The translations under genes and the position numbers were made by a program. From positions 1 through 64,000 of the forward strand of contig NZ_FQXM01000008.1 of assembly GCF_900129965.1 (NCBI RefSeq): a stretch of 64,000 nt of DNA. Direction: 5' to 3'. This stretch comes from Clostridium grantii DSM 8605. GTDB taxonomy: Bacteria > Bacillota > Clostridia > Clostridiales > Clostridiaceae. This document shows positions 8,041-17,385 of this stretch, in pieces. The notes beneath the pieces were generated by a model, which was not told the DNA's origin, ran no database searches, and worked only from the letters and a program-made list of their open reading frames with translations. The first letter of the stretch is position 1, and the number at the start of each line of letters is the position of its first letter.

Positions 8041-9549
8041 TTATATCTTATAAATTTCCATTTCAATTTTAAATATACTGGCAAAAATATCATTATAATT
8101 CATAGCATCTTTGATTTCAAAATCTATATTTCTATCCGACTGTACTCCTACCTTAAATTTATCATCTAAAATTTCACAACTCACAGCCTTTACACTTTGA
8201 GTTGCACTTCTATCCAAACTTTCAGCTATCCTTAACAAAATAGACAGCTTCTTCAAATTTTCAATATCCTTTTTATCTAACATTTTTTTATATTTAAAAT
8301 ATTTCTTTTTTATATCTCCATTTTCTTCTGCATCAATAGCTAAAGCTGTTTGAATTATTTCATTATGATTCATACCATTAATATCTATATTTAAAATTAA
8401 ATAGGCAGAATGTGCTTTCCTTTTATCATAATTTATATTTATGCCACAATCATGTAAAAAAGCAGCTGATTTAAGAATTCTATCATATTTTTCATCTTCA
8501 AATTCACTTATATCTTCTAAAAAATAGTATAAAGCTTTTGTAATCTGATATATTTGATTGGCATGATTTATTTTTAAATTATTATTTATTAAAATATTAT
8601 TTATAGAAAAGTTTAAAGGATTATTCATAGGAATTTTACTTCCTAAAACTCTTTCATAAATAAGTCCATCTCTTAATCCTTTTCCGCTTATAAGCATATC
8701 TTTTGTTTTAAAATACTTCATAGTAGCCACAACCGCTGTTAGTGCTCCTACAATAATATCAACTCTACTTTCAGATAAACCTCTTACATTTTTTCTTTGT
8801 AAAAAAGTCTTACTTTTAACTAAATCAAAAATTTCAAATACTTGTTCATTTCCTAACTTGTAATTATGTTCTAGATTCAACATATAGTTTACACGTTTTC
8901 TATGAATTTTCCCAATATTCCTTATACTTCCTCCTACTCCTATAAGAATAGGTTCTTTTACGCTTTTCATCCATTTTACAGAGTTCAATTGTTTTATAAC
9001 GTATTCAGTTATATCCTCTTCTTGTTTCTTTGTTAATTTATCTTTTAAATCAAAATCTCTGGTTATAGTTATAGCCCCAAAAGGAAGGCTAACACTTTCC
9101 TTTATTTTTTTATTCTTTATATAAACTATTTCAGTACTTGATCCTCCAATATCCATTAAAATACCATCTTTTGCATCCATGGTATTCATAACCCCTAAAT
9201 AATCATAGAAAGCTTCCATTTCTCCAGTAAGTACAGTTATTTCTATATCAGTTTCTTTCTTAACTTCAAGTAAAAATTCTTCTTGATTTTTTGCTTTTCT
9301 AACAGCTTCTGTGGCTACTGCTTTTATATCATTTACTTCTGACCCAACACATAAGTTTTTAAACATTTTTAAAGTTTCAATAGCCAAAGAAATTTTTTCA
9401 TCGCTCAAAAATCCTTTTTTATTCATATCTCCTAATCTTACTGATTTTTTTAATACATCTATAATTCTATAATTCGTTTCTTCTTCATATTCACAAATAA
9501 CTAATGTAAAAGAGTTTGACCCTATATCTATGAATGCTGTTTTTTTCAT
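8041..9549 (-). CDS. ppx: Exopolyphosphatase/pppGpp phosphatase with C-terminal HD domain
   Basis: 502 residues, the full-length Ppx/GppA layout. The actin-like domain carries FIDIGSNSFTLVI, ATEAVRKAKN, TGEMEAFYDY and MDIGGSSTEIVYI. From about residue 310 there is an HD-type helical domain with an intact HD pair in KSAAFLHDCG and a further His in KAHSAY. It probably hydrolyses polyphosphate or pppGpp. ATG at 9549 was chosen because AGGTGGA is well spaced before it; an upstream in-frame ATG at 9567 lacks a binding site. It is the only one of the four paralogues here with both domains apparently complete. Confidence 0.88.
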   Translation of the reverse strand: MKKTAFIDIGSNSFTLVICEYEEETNYRIIDVLKKSVRLGDMNKKGFLSDEKISLAIETLKMFKNLCVGSEVNDIKAVATEAVRKAKNQEEFLLEVKKETDIEITVLTGEMEAFYDYLGVMNTMDAKDGILMDIGGSSTEIVYIKNKKIKESVSLPFGAITITRDFDLKDKLTKKQEEDITEYVIKQLNSVKWMKSVKEPILIGVGGSIRNIGKIHRKRVNYMLNLEHNYKLGNEQVFEIFDLVKSKTFLQRKNVRGLSESRVDIIVGALTAVVATMKYFKTKDMLISGKGLRDGLIYERVLGSKIPMNNPLNFSINNILINNNLKINHANQIYQITKALYYFLEDISEFEDEKYDRILKSAAFLHDCGININYDKRKAHSAYLILNIDINGMNHNEIIQTALAIDAEENGDIKKKYFKYKKMLDKKDIENLKKLSILLRIAESLDRSATQSVKAVSCEILDDKFKVGVQSDRNIDFEIKDAMNYNDIFASIFKIEMEIYKI

Positions 9550-9616
9550 TTTTATCCACCTTTCCATAAAATAAGTTCAAAATTTATCATATATTATAAA
9601 ATTATATATCTATTTC

Positions 9617-10546
9617 CTAGAATAATTCAAGATTTTTTTCTAAATACTCTTTTAAAAGCCCTTCTCTTATGCCTTTTTTAGAGATAATTATTTTTTCACA
9701 ATTAATTTTTTCCAAAAAACAAGCTAGTATAATAATTCCTCCTTTTATAGTATCTGTTCTTCTTTCTGATAATCCTTTGAATTCTTTTAAATCTTTTATC
9801 TTTCTATATTCTATGAAATCATATAAATTTTTTACATCATCATATTTTATATGATATGCATTATCTTTCTTTAAACAAGAATTTAAGTTATGATTAATCA
9901 TTTTACCAATGTTTTTAATAATTCCACCGGTACCAATCAAATAAATTTCACTTTCATTAAAATCATTGCTTATATCATTAAAATATTTGTTAATTATTTC
10001 CTTTTTGATTGAATCAAATGTTCTTTTATCAATAAAATCCTTAATCTCATATTTATTTGTAATTAATCTAGCTCCCATAGGAAAGCTATAACAATCTATT
10101 ACTCTATTATTTTCAAATGACAAAATTTCAGTACTACTTCCTCCAATATCCATTAAATATCCTTTATTATTAATCAGCTTTTGGTCTACCCCTTTAAAAG
10201 CTAATTTAGCTTCTTCTAAACCTGAAATAACTTTCATTTCAATTTGACAAAGAGAATTAATTCTAAAAATTAAGTCTTCTTTATTTTTTGCTTTTCTAAC
10301 AGCCTCTGTAGCCACAGCTATAATACTTTTAACATTAGAGTTATTACATAAATCAACATAATTTTTTACTACTCTTAGTATTATCGCCATGCCCTCATTA
10401 GTTATGTAATTGTTTTGTAGCATATTTTCAATTTTAGCAAAATTTCTCACTTTATTTTTCCTAATCATTTTCCCATCTTTTTTTATTACAAAAATGTCTA
10501 GTTTTATAGAATTTGATCCAACATCTATAATAGCTACTTTTTTCAT
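9617..10546 (-). CDS. Ppx/GppA-family phosphatase, short form 2
   Basis: 309 residues, with no HD domain. Motifs: IIDVGSNSIKLDIFVI, ATEAVRKAKN, SGLEEAKLAFKG and MDIGGSSTEILSF. It is a paralogue of the 308-residue protein at 6940-7866 (same length and the same KLDIF wording after the first loop). The three minus-strand phosphatase genes run in the same direction; a terminator after the middle gene suggests at least two transcripts. It diverges from the degenerate paralogue and ppk on the other strand across a 212-base promoter region. Confidence 0.87.
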   Translation of the reverse strand: MKKVAIIDVGSNSIKLDIFVIKKDGKMIRKNKVRNFAKIENMLQNNYITNEGMAIILRVVKNYVDLCNNSNVKSIIAVATEAVRKAKNKEDLIFRINSLCQIEMKVISGLEEAKLAFKGVDQKLINNKGYLMDIGGSSTEILSFENNRVIDCYSFPMGARLITNKYEIKDFIDKRTFDSIKKEIINKYFNDISNDFNESEIYLIGTGGIIKNIGKMINHNLNSCLKKDNAYHIKYDDVKNLYDFIEYRKIKDLKEFKGLSERRTDTIKGGIIILACFLEKINCEKIIISKKGIREGLLKEYLEKNLELF

Positions 10547-10758
10547 AATTACCTCCCAGATTTTACTTCACTCTTTAATAATAATTTTTCAATGAATTAG
10601 GCCATAATATAAACATGTATATTTATATTTACTTTGTTAAGTACTGTTAAGTTTAATCCTTATAACTTTAATTTTTTGTTAAATTATGCTAGAATAAATA
10701 ATAATATAAACTAATATTTTGTTACTTATATAAATATTATGTGAAGGGAAAGTCTATT

Positions 10759-12300
10759 ATGAATAAATCAAAATATAATCTTATATCAGCCATAGACATA
10801 GGTTCTAATCTTATTAGAATGACTATAGCTCAAATAAATGAAGAAAATGAAATTATTATATTAGAAGATTTAAGAGTGTCTACCCTCATAGGCAAAGATA
10901 CTTTTTCCTTTGGAAAAATTTCCTTTGACACAATTAATAAAACCTGCCATATTTTAAACGGGTTTCGTGATCTCATGGATTCTTATAAGATAGACTGTTA
11001 TAAAGCAATTTCTACCTCTGGTATTAGAGAAGCTGCAAATAGAGATTTTGTTTTAGAAAAGATTATGTCAAAAACTGGTCTTTCTGTAGAAATAATAAGT
11101 GACTCTCAAGAAAGTTTTTTGTTATATAAATCTATATACAGCGATCTTATTAAAATTGAAGATATAAATTCCAAAGGTGCTTTAATTGTATATGTTGGCG
11201 CTGGCGGGGTGGAAATTTCAATTTTTACCAAAGGAAAGCTAGTGGTAACTGAATATATCAAAATTGGCTCTTTAAGAATAAAAGAATTATTACAAGATCT
11301 AGAAAGTAAAACTTTAGATTTTAATAAAATTATAGAAGAATATGTAGAATCTATTCTCAAACCTTTCTCCAGAGTATTCTCTACTCGTAAGTTAGGTTAT
11401 TTTATTACTCTTGGAAGTAGTATTAAATATTTGTTATCCGAAGAATTTAGCCATATAGATTTTATTTCTAAAGAATCTTTTTCTACTTTTGTTAATAATT
11501 TTAAAAATATATCCGAGAATAGTTTACTTGATAACAGTATCACCAAAGATTCTAGTCCTGAGCTATTGATTCCTTCTTTAATTATTTTTGAAACAATATT
11601 AAAAATGTCTTCCTGCGAAAAAGTTTATACCTCTTTATCTCATTCTTTGAGGCATGGAATAATATCTGAGATAAACGACACTATGAGAAATACCGAAAGA
11701 AACATTATGCTTTCTCAGGATATAATAAATTCCATAAAATACACTGGCAGAAAATATAAAATCAATTTAGCTCATAGCCGTCAAGTAGAAAAATTATCTC
11801 TTTGCATTTTTGATTCTCTTTGTGATACCTTGAACTTGAATAAAAAAGATAAACTTTATCTACATATTGCTGCTATTCTTTGTGAAGTAGGTAAATATTT
11901 TGATATAAATGATTCTGGATTGCAATCTTATAATATAATTATGAACGAAAGACTTATTGGAATATCCGACAAAGAAGTGGAGATAATAGCAAATATAGCT
12001 TACTATAGTGGTTCACTTATTCCTAGTAACAATCATGACTTCTTTTCTAAATTAAGCTTTGATAAACGAATACTTATTTCTAAATTAGCTGCCATTTTAA
12101 AATTGGCTATATCCATGGATTTATCTCGTAAATCAAAAATAGAAAAATTAGATATAGAAGAATACGAAGATCATATTTATTTTTACGCTCATTCTAATTC
12201 AGACATACTTATTGAACAATGGGACTTTCAATTAAAAAGCGTGTTTTTTCAAGAAGTAACTGGGTTTATTCCTAAACTCGTTAGAAAGGAGATCTACTAA
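10759..12300 (+). CDS. Degenerate Ppx/GppA-like protein, coupled to ppk
   Basis: 513 residues with the Ppx-HD layout but eroded motifs. The first loop is kept (AIDIGSNLIRMTI). The second loop reads IVYVGAGGVEIS where active members have IDIGGGSTE, so the Asp is replaced by Tyr. The catalytic Glu region reads SDSQESF, with the second Glu lost. In the HD domain the expected LHDIG reads LCEVG, so the metal pair is gone. It is likely a pseudo-enzyme that regulates or scaffolds. Its stop overlaps the ppk start (TAATG at 12298-12302), so the two are translationally coupled. The ATG at 10759 follows AAGGGAAAG. Confidence 0.82.
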   Translation: MNKSKYNLISAIDIGSNLIRMTIAQINEENEIIILEDLRVSTLIGKDTFSFGKISFDTINKTCHILNGFRDLMDSYKIDCYKAISTSGIREAANRDFVLEKIMSKTGLSVEIISDSQESFLLYKSIYSDLIKIEDINSKGALIVYVGAGGVEISIFTKGKLVVTEYIKIGSLRIKELLQDLESKTLDFNKIIEEYVESILKPFSRVFSTRKLGYFITLGSSIKYLLSEEFSHIDFISKESFSTFVNNFKNISENSLLDNSITKDSSPELLIPSLIIFETILKMSSCEKVYTSLSHSLRHGIISEINDTMRNTERNIMLSQDIINSIKYTGRKYKINLAHSRQVEKLSLCIFDSLCDTLNLNKKDKLYLHIAAILCEVGKYFDINDSGLQSYNIIMNERLIGISDKEVEIIANIAYYSGSLIPSNNHDFFSKLSFDKRILISKLAAILKLAISMDLSRKSKIEKLDIEEYEDHIYFYAHSNSDILIEQWDFQLKSVFFQEVTGFIPKLVRKEIY

Positions 12301-14333
12301 TGCAAAAATTTATTAACCGCGAATTAAGTTGGTTAGAATTCAATGAAAGAGTACTAGAAGAAGCAGAAGACAATTCCAATCCATTGTTAGAAAGATTAAA
12401 ATTTCTAGCTATTACATCTTCAAATCTAGATGAATTTTTTATGGTAAGAGTAGCAGCATTAAACGATCAAGTTCAAGTTGGTTATAATAAATTGGACCCT
12501 TCTGGACTCACTCCCGCCATGCAACTTACTCAAATTTGTACTAAAGTTCATTCACTTGTAAAAAAAGAATATAACACTTATACCAATATTATTTTACCTT
12601 TATTCAACCAAAACAATATTCAAATTTTAAAACCTTTAGACTTAAATTCTAAACAATTAAAATACTTAGAAGATTTATTTACTTCATCCATTTATCCAGT
12701 ATTAACTCCCATGGTTGTAGATAGTTCTAGACCTTTCCCCTTAATATTAAATAAAAGCTTAAACATAGGAGTAGAATTAGATTTTGATGGTCAAACTTCC
12801 TTTGCTACTGTTCAAGTTCCTTCTGTTTTAGAAAGATATATAAAACTTCCTTCTATCGACTCAATTCACTATTCTTTTATTCTACTAGAGGATGTTATAA
12901 AACTTTTTATGGAAAATCTATTCTTGGGATATAAAATTGAAAGTATGTCTTGCTTCAGAATAACACGTAATGCGGATTTATCTTTTGATGAAGAAGGTGC
13001 CGAAGACTTGCTTAAAGAAATACAACAATCTCTACAGCAGAGACGTTGGGGTAATGTGATAAGATTAGAATCTGAAGAATCAATTAGTGATTTTCTTTTA
13101 AATACTTTAATTAAAGAAATGGATATTTCTACTGAAAATATCTTCAAAATCAAAAGTTCTTTAGATTTAACTTTTTTAATGAAATTAACTAAAGAAATTC
13201 CCAATAAAACCTTGTTATTTGAAGATTTTACCCCTGTAACCTCAAAAGAATTTAAGAATAGCGAAAATATTTTCGATGTTATAAAAAAGAACGATATTCT
13301 ATTGCATCACCCCTATGAATCCTTTGAACCAGTTATAAAACTTGTTGAAGAAGCTTCAGTTGATCCCACCGTTTTAGCTATAAAACAAACCTTATATAGG
13401 GTAAGCGGAGATTCTCCTCTTACGAAAGCTTTAGCAAGAGCTGCTGAGAATGGGAAACAAGTTACTGTTTTATTAGAGTTAAAAGCTAGATTTGATGAAC
13501 ATAATAACATTGAGTGGGCTAAAAAACTTGAAAAAGCAGGTTGTCATGTTATTTATGGTTTAGTTGGTTTAAAAACTCACTGTAAGATATTATTAATAGT
13601 TCGTCGTGAAAAAGAAGGTATCACAAGATATGTACATATGGGCACTGGTAATTACAATGATATTACCGCAAAATTTTATACAGACATTGGCTTACTGACT
13701 TGCAAACCAAAATACGGTGCAGATGCTTCTGCTATCTTTAATATGCTATCTGGATATTCTAAACTTCACAAATTATTTAAAGTTTATGTAGCTCCTTTAT
13801 CATTAAGAAACAAATTTTATAAGCTAATTGATAAAGAAATAGAACATGCTAAGAATGGTAAAAAAGCATCTATAATCGCTAAAATGAACTCTTTAACTGA
13901 TAAAGAGATTATAGAAAAACTATATGAGGCTAGTGCTGCTGGAGTGAAAATAAAACTTATTATTAGAGGTATATGTTGCTTAATTCCAGGGAAGAAAGAT
14001 TTAAGTGAATCTATTCAAGTTATAAGTGTTGTGGGAAGATTTTTAGAGCATAGTAGAGTTTTTTATTTCTATAATGATGGCAAAAAAGACATATATTTAT
14101 CTTCTGCTGATTGGATGCATAGAAATTTAAGTAGAAGAGTAGAATTATTATTTCCAATTGAAGATCCTAATTTAAAAAATAGAATAAATAATTATTTGGA
14201 AATATATTTAAAAGATAATGTGAAAGCTCGTAAAATGACTTTAGATGGTAGCTATCATAAAGTTTCAAATAAACAAGATGATAAAATTAATAGTCAAGAA
14301 TCATTCCACAAACTTTCGAAAAAAGGAAAATAA
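12300..14333 (+). CDS. ppk: Polyphosphate kinase 1
   Basis: 677 residues, near the usual 690. It makes polyphosphate from ATP by way of a phospho-histidine. Visible are the N-terminal FINRELSWLEFNERVLEEA, SNLDEFFMVR, the phospholipase-D-like core with ELKARFDEHNN and KTHCKILLIVRR (catalytic His), YVHMGTGNYN, and the second His in LEHSRVFYFYNDG. The C-terminal 40 residues are Lys/Ser-rich and look disordered. It is translationally coupled to the upstream degenerate Ppx-like gene and faces three intact Ppx-type genes, so the block holds both synthesis and breakdown of polyphosphate. Confidence 0.95.
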   Translation: MQKFINRELSWLEFNERVLEEAEDNSNPLLERLKFLAITSSNLDEFFMVRVAALNDQVQVGYNKLDPSGLTPAMQLTQICTKVHSLVKKEYNTYTNIILPLFNQNNIQILKPLDLNSKQLKYLEDLFTSSIYPVLTPMVVDSSRPFPLILNKSLNIGVELDFDGQTSFATVQVPSVLERYIKLPSIDSIHYSFILLEDVIKLFMENLFLGYKIESMSCFRITRNADLSFDEEGAEDLLKEIQQSLQQRRWGNVIRLESEESISDFLLNTLIKEMDISTENIFKIKSSLDLTFLMKLTKEIPNKTLLFEDFTPVTSKEFKNSENIFDVIKKNDILLHHPYESFEPVIKLVEEASVDPTVLAIKQTLYRVSGDSPLTKALARAAENGKQVTVLLELKARFDEHNNIEWAKKLEKAGCHVIYGLVGLKTHCKILLIVRREKEGITRYVHMGTGNYNDITAKFYTDIGLLTCKPKYGADASAIFNMLSGYSKLHKLFKVYVAPLSLRNKFYKLIDKEIEHAKNGKKASIIAKMNSLTDKEIIEKLYEASAAGVKIKLIIRGICCLIPGKKDLSESIQVISVVGRFLEHSRVFYFYNDGKKDIYLSSADWMHRNLSRRVELLFPIEDPNLKNRINNYLEIYLKDNVKARKMTLDGSYHKVSNKQDDKINSQESFHKLSKKGK

Positions 14334-14367
14334 TTTAAGCTACTGCTAAGAAGCAGTAGCTTAAATT
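14332..14367. terminator. Hairpin between ppk and the 65-codon gene
   Basis: A 16-bp perfect stem (14332-14347 with 14352-14367) around a 4-base loop. It overlaps the stop codons of both converging genes. The T-rich flank is on the minus-strand side. Confidence 0.8.
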
Positions 14368-14558
14368 ATTGGGTCATTATATTCTTCTTCTTTTTTTGCT
14401 TCCATTTTATTTCTAATTTCACTTATTTGTTCTTGATCTAAACGTGTCTCATTAACAATTTGTCGAACACTCATTCCTTGTTGTAGGCAAGCTCTTACTT
14501 TTTCTACTGCAAGTTCATACTCACCTTTATTAAATCCTTTTCTTGTCAAACCAATCAC
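14361..14558 (-). CDS. Small helical protein resembling the C-terminal tail of Rpn/YhgA nucleases
   Basis: 65 residues, with a clear AAAGGATG ribosome binding site before ATG at 14558. The segment from about residue 12 to 52 (ELAVEKVRACLQQGMSVRQIVNETRLDQEQISEIRNKM) forms a helix-turn-helix-like pair. It resembles the short repeat tail found after the nuclease domain in Rpn-type recombination-promoting nucleases (pattern LL.KG.....I...TGLS...I..I). No nuclease domain is present. It could be a stand-alone small regulator or a relic. It ends in the hairpin shared with ppk and lies 38 bases downstream of the metal ATPase gene on the same strand. Confidence 0.55.
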   Translation of the reverse strand: MIGLTRKGFNKGEYELAVEKVRACLQQGMSVRQIVNETRLDQEQISEIRNKMEAKKEEEYNDPII

Positions 14559-14596
14559 ATCCTTTCTGTAATTAGCTTAACCTTTATTGCTTAATA

Positions 14597-16723
14597 CTAT
14601 TCTTTTAAAATTCTCATAGAATTTAATACCGCAAGCAAAGCCACTCCAACATCTGCAAAAATAGCAATCCACATAGATGTTCTACCAAATGCAGCTAATA
14701 ACAATACAAGTAATTTAATTCCTATAGAAAAAATTATATTCTGCATAACTATAATTCTAGTTGTTTTAGCTATTTGCAAAGCTTTTGCAATTTTATTCAT
14801 ATCATCATCCATTATAACAACATCTGCGGCTTCAATAGCCGCATCAGATCCTATTCCACCCATAGCAACACCTATGTCAGCCCTAGCAAGTACTGGCGCA
14901 TCATTTATTCCATCACCAACAAAAATAATTTTTTCATTTTTCATCATACTATTTTTTATATTTTCAATTGATTTTACCTTATCTGCTGGAAGTAAACTAT
15001 GAAATACATTTTTAATATTTAATTTTTCAGCAAAATACATTGCATTTCCTTGGTTATCACCAGTAATCATAGTTAAATTTTTAATACCCATTCTATTTAA
15101 TTCTTCAATAGATTTTTTTGATTCTTTCTTTGCTTCATCATTAATTGTTAAATAACCAATAAAGGCCTTGTCCATACCAACATAAATATGTGTTCCTATA
15201 TTTGTAATATTAGTTACTTCCATTCCCAATTCTTCTATTAATATTTTATTGCCCACTATTATAGTTTTTGTGTTATTTTCTTCTTTTATAGTTACTTTGA
15301 TTCCCATACCAGCAATCTCTTCATAACTTAATACTTCAATATCCTTTAGATTTAATTTATTTTCATTCACAATAGCTTTAGCTATAGGATGTTGTGAATT
15401 ACTTTCTGCAATAGCTGCATATTTCAATACATCTTCTTTTGTGAATTCACTAGTACTTTCAACATTTTGTACCACAAAAATTCCTTTTGTTAAAGTACCT
15501 GTTTTATCAAAAGCTATAGCTTTTACATTGTATAAAGCTTCTAAATAGTTACTTCCTTTAATCAAAATACCATTCTTAGATGCTAGTCCAAGTCCTGCAA
15601 AATAACCAAGTGGAATTGATATGACTAAAGCACAAGGACAAGATACAACAAGAAAAATAGCTGCTGTATAAATCCATTCTGAAAATGTCCCATTATTAAA
15701 TATAAAAGGAGGTACAATAGCTAATATTACCGCCACAATAACAACAACAGGAGTGTATATTTTCGCAAATTTTGTGATGAATTTTTCTGTTTTCCCTTTA
15801 CTATTAGAAGCATTCTCTACTAAATCTAATATTTTTGAAACTGTGGATTCCCCAAATACTTTTGTAACTTTTATTTTTAACAATCCATTCAAATTTATAG
15901 AACCACTATATACTTCACTATCAATACAAACATCAACAGGTAAAGATTCTCCTGTCAAAGCTGAGGTATTCAAAGAAGCTTTTCCTTCAACAATAATTCC
16001 ATCTAAAGGGATTTTTTCGCCTGTTCTTACTTCTATAATATCTCCTATATTAACCTTATCTGGATCAACCTTATAAGAAATCCCGCTCATATATAAGTTT
16101 GCATAATCTGGCCTAATATCCATTATATCAGAAATCGATTTTCTAGATCTTTCTACTGCAGCATCCTGAAATAGTTCTCCTATTCTATAAAAAATCATTA
16201 CCGCTACCGCTTCTGGATATTCTCCTATAAAAAAAGCAGCTAAAGTTGCTATAACCATAAGAAAATTTTCATCCAATAATTCTCCACTTTTTATCCCAGT
16301 AAAAGCACTTTGAATAATTGTTCCACCTATAATAGCATAAGATAACAAATAAAATATTAAAGCATATTTATTATCCCCATTTATCAATGCCAAAGCAAAT
16401 ATAGCTAGTCCAACCATTAAAACAATAAAATCTTTTTTATTTATATGCTGAGCTATAGTTATTTTGTTTTTATCCTCTTTTTTCTTAACTGATTTATCCA
16501 ATAATTCTACCTTAACTCCTCGTTCAGTATTATCAACTATTATTCTAACTTGTTCTACCACTTCATCTTTATTGGTGTTTTTAGTATCCACCGTTAGTAT
16601 AGACCTGGCAAAATTTAAATTTACATTCTCAATTCCAGCCAAGGTTTTCACCTTATTTTCAATTTTTCCTGCACAAGATGCACAATTTAATCCTTGTAAT
16701 GTAATCTCAACTTTGTTTTTCAT
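14597..16723 (-). CDS. cadA: Heavy-metal P1B-type ATPase (Cd/Zn/Pb efflux, CadA/ZntA type)
   Basis: 708 residues. The N-terminal heavy-metal-associated domain has GLNCASCAG (Cys 14 and 17). It is followed by transmembrane helices, the actuator TGES at 257-260, the membrane metal site SCPCAL (Cys-Pro-Cys 362-364), the phosphorylated Asp 406 in DKTGT, SQHP at 443-446, and the nucleotide hinge GDGINDAPVLARADIG. The CPC motif together with the context of a CadC-like repressor points to export of Zn, Cd or Pb rather than Cu. It is 38 bases downstream of the repressor gene, forming an efflux operon. The binding site GAGGGG precedes ATG at 16723. Confidence 0.92.
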   Translation of the reverse strand: MKNKVEITLQGLNCASCAGKIENKVKTLAGIENVNLNFARSILTVDTKNTNKDEVVEQVRIIVDNTERGVKVELLDKSVKKKEDKNKITIAQHINKKDFIVLMVGLAIFALALINGDNKYALIFYLLSYAIIGGTIIQSAFTGIKSGELLDENFLMVIATLAAFFIGEYPEAVAVMIFYRIGELFQDAAVERSRKSISDIMDIRPDYANLYMSGISYKVDPDKVNIGDIIEVRTGEKIPLDGIIVEGKASLNTSALTGESLPVDVCIDSEVYSGSINLNGLLKIKVTKVFGESTVSKILDLVENASNSKGKTEKFITKFAKIYTPVVVIVAVILAIVPPFIFNNGTFSEWIYTAAIFLVVSCPCALVISIPLGYFAGLGLASKNGILIKGSNYLEALYNVKAIAFDKTGTLTKGIFVVQNVESTSEFTKEDVLKYAAIAESNSQHPIAKAIVNENKLNLKDIEVLSYEEIAGMGIKVTIKEENNTKTIIVGNKILIEELGMEVTNITNIGTHIYVGMDKAFIGYLTINDEAKKESKKSIEELNRMGIKNLTMITGDNQGNAMYFAEKLNIKNVFHSLLPADKVKSIENIKNSMMKNEKIIFVGDGINDAPVLARADIGVAMGGIGSDAAIEAADVVIMDDDMNKIAKALQIAKTTRIIVMQNIIFSIGIKLLVLLLAAFGRTSMWIAIFADVGVALLAVLNSMRILKE

Positions 16724-16761
16724 CCCGTTTTCCCCTCTTTTTATTATCTGACATTATTTCA

Positions 16762-17127
16762 TTATTCTATTATGTGATCCAATCCTTGATTGATGATATT
16801 TCCAACATGGGCATCATCTAATGAATAGTATACGCTTTTACCTTCTTTTCTGTACTTAACTAATCTTGCTGCTCTTAAAACTCTTAACTGATGTGAAACT
16901 GCCGATTGCTGCATTTCCAGTAAATATGCTATATCACATACACACATTTCATTTAACAAAAGTGCATTTAATATTTTAATTCTGGTGGAATCTCCAAAAA
17001 CTTTAAAAAAATCTGCTAAGTTTTTACACTTATCTTCATCAATCAAATCTTTTTTAACTTTATTAACTACTGATAAATGAACCACATTACATTTACACTT
17101 ATCTAGCATTTCCTCTTTATTTTTCAA
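16762..17127 (-). CDS. cadC: ArsR/SmtB-family metal-sensing repressor (CadC-like)
   Basis: 121 residues with a winged helix: FFKVFGDSTRIKILNAL, LLEMQQSAVSHQLRVLRAARLV as recognition region, KEGKSVYYSL as wing. Both classic metal sites are visible. A thiolate site is formed by the N-terminal CKC and the CVC before the recognition helix. A C-terminal Zn-type site has the D.H...........H..E pattern in DDAHVGNIINQGLDHIIE. The start was placed at TTG 17127 because GAAAGGAG sits seven bases upstream and because the in-frame ATG at 17160 lies inside the operator. It represses its own operon with the ATPase. Confidence 0.9.
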   Translation of the reverse strand: MKNKEEMLDKCKCNVVHLSVVNKVKKDLIDEDKCKNLADFFKVFGDSTRIKILNALLLNEMCVCDIAYLLEMQQSAVSHQLRVLRAARLVKYRKEGKSVYYSLDDAHVGNIINQGLDHIIE

Positions 17128-17141
17128 ACAATCACTCCTTT

Positions 17142-17163
17142 CATATGAATAACTGCTCATATG
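17142..17163. promoter_or_regulatory. ArsR/SmtB-type operator of the metal efflux operon
   Basis: The dyad ATATGAATA-AC-TGCTCATAT (17143-17162) closely fits the known ArsR/SmtB operator form ATATGAACA-N2-TGTTCATAT. It lies between the promoter and the ribosome binding site of cadC, where bound repressor would block transcription. Confidence 0.8.
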
Positions 17164-17171
17164 TTTATTTA

Positions 17172-17200
17172 ATAATACATCTTTTTTTTATTTTTGTAAA
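17172..17200 (-). promoter_or_regulatory. Probable housekeeping promoter of cadC-cadA
   Basis: Minus strand: TTTACA (17195-17200), a 17-base spacer, then TATTAT (17172-17177), directly upstream of the CadC operator. Confidence 0.6.
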
Positions 17201-17300
17201 TATATTATTTATTTTTATTTTGCTTAAAAGAGAATATTTTTTTCTTTTTTACAAAAAGTATATTGTATAAGTAAAAATCAAAAAAATTTCCACGTTTCTA

Positions 17301-17347
17301 GGAGTTTTCGACACTTATAAATTAATAGTTGAACTGGGATACCTATA
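17301..17347. repeat. Right half of the palindromic repeat family (copy D)
   Basis: GGAGTTTTC at the start and ATAAATTAATAGTTGAACTG then GGATACCTATA match the right arm of copies A and C. The left arm is not recognisable, so this is a truncated copy. It sits just upstream of the 54-residue small gene and may supply part of its promoter region. Confidence 0.7.
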
Positions 17348-17385
17348 CTTTTAACTAAAATAAAATTAAATAAAGGAGATTAATC

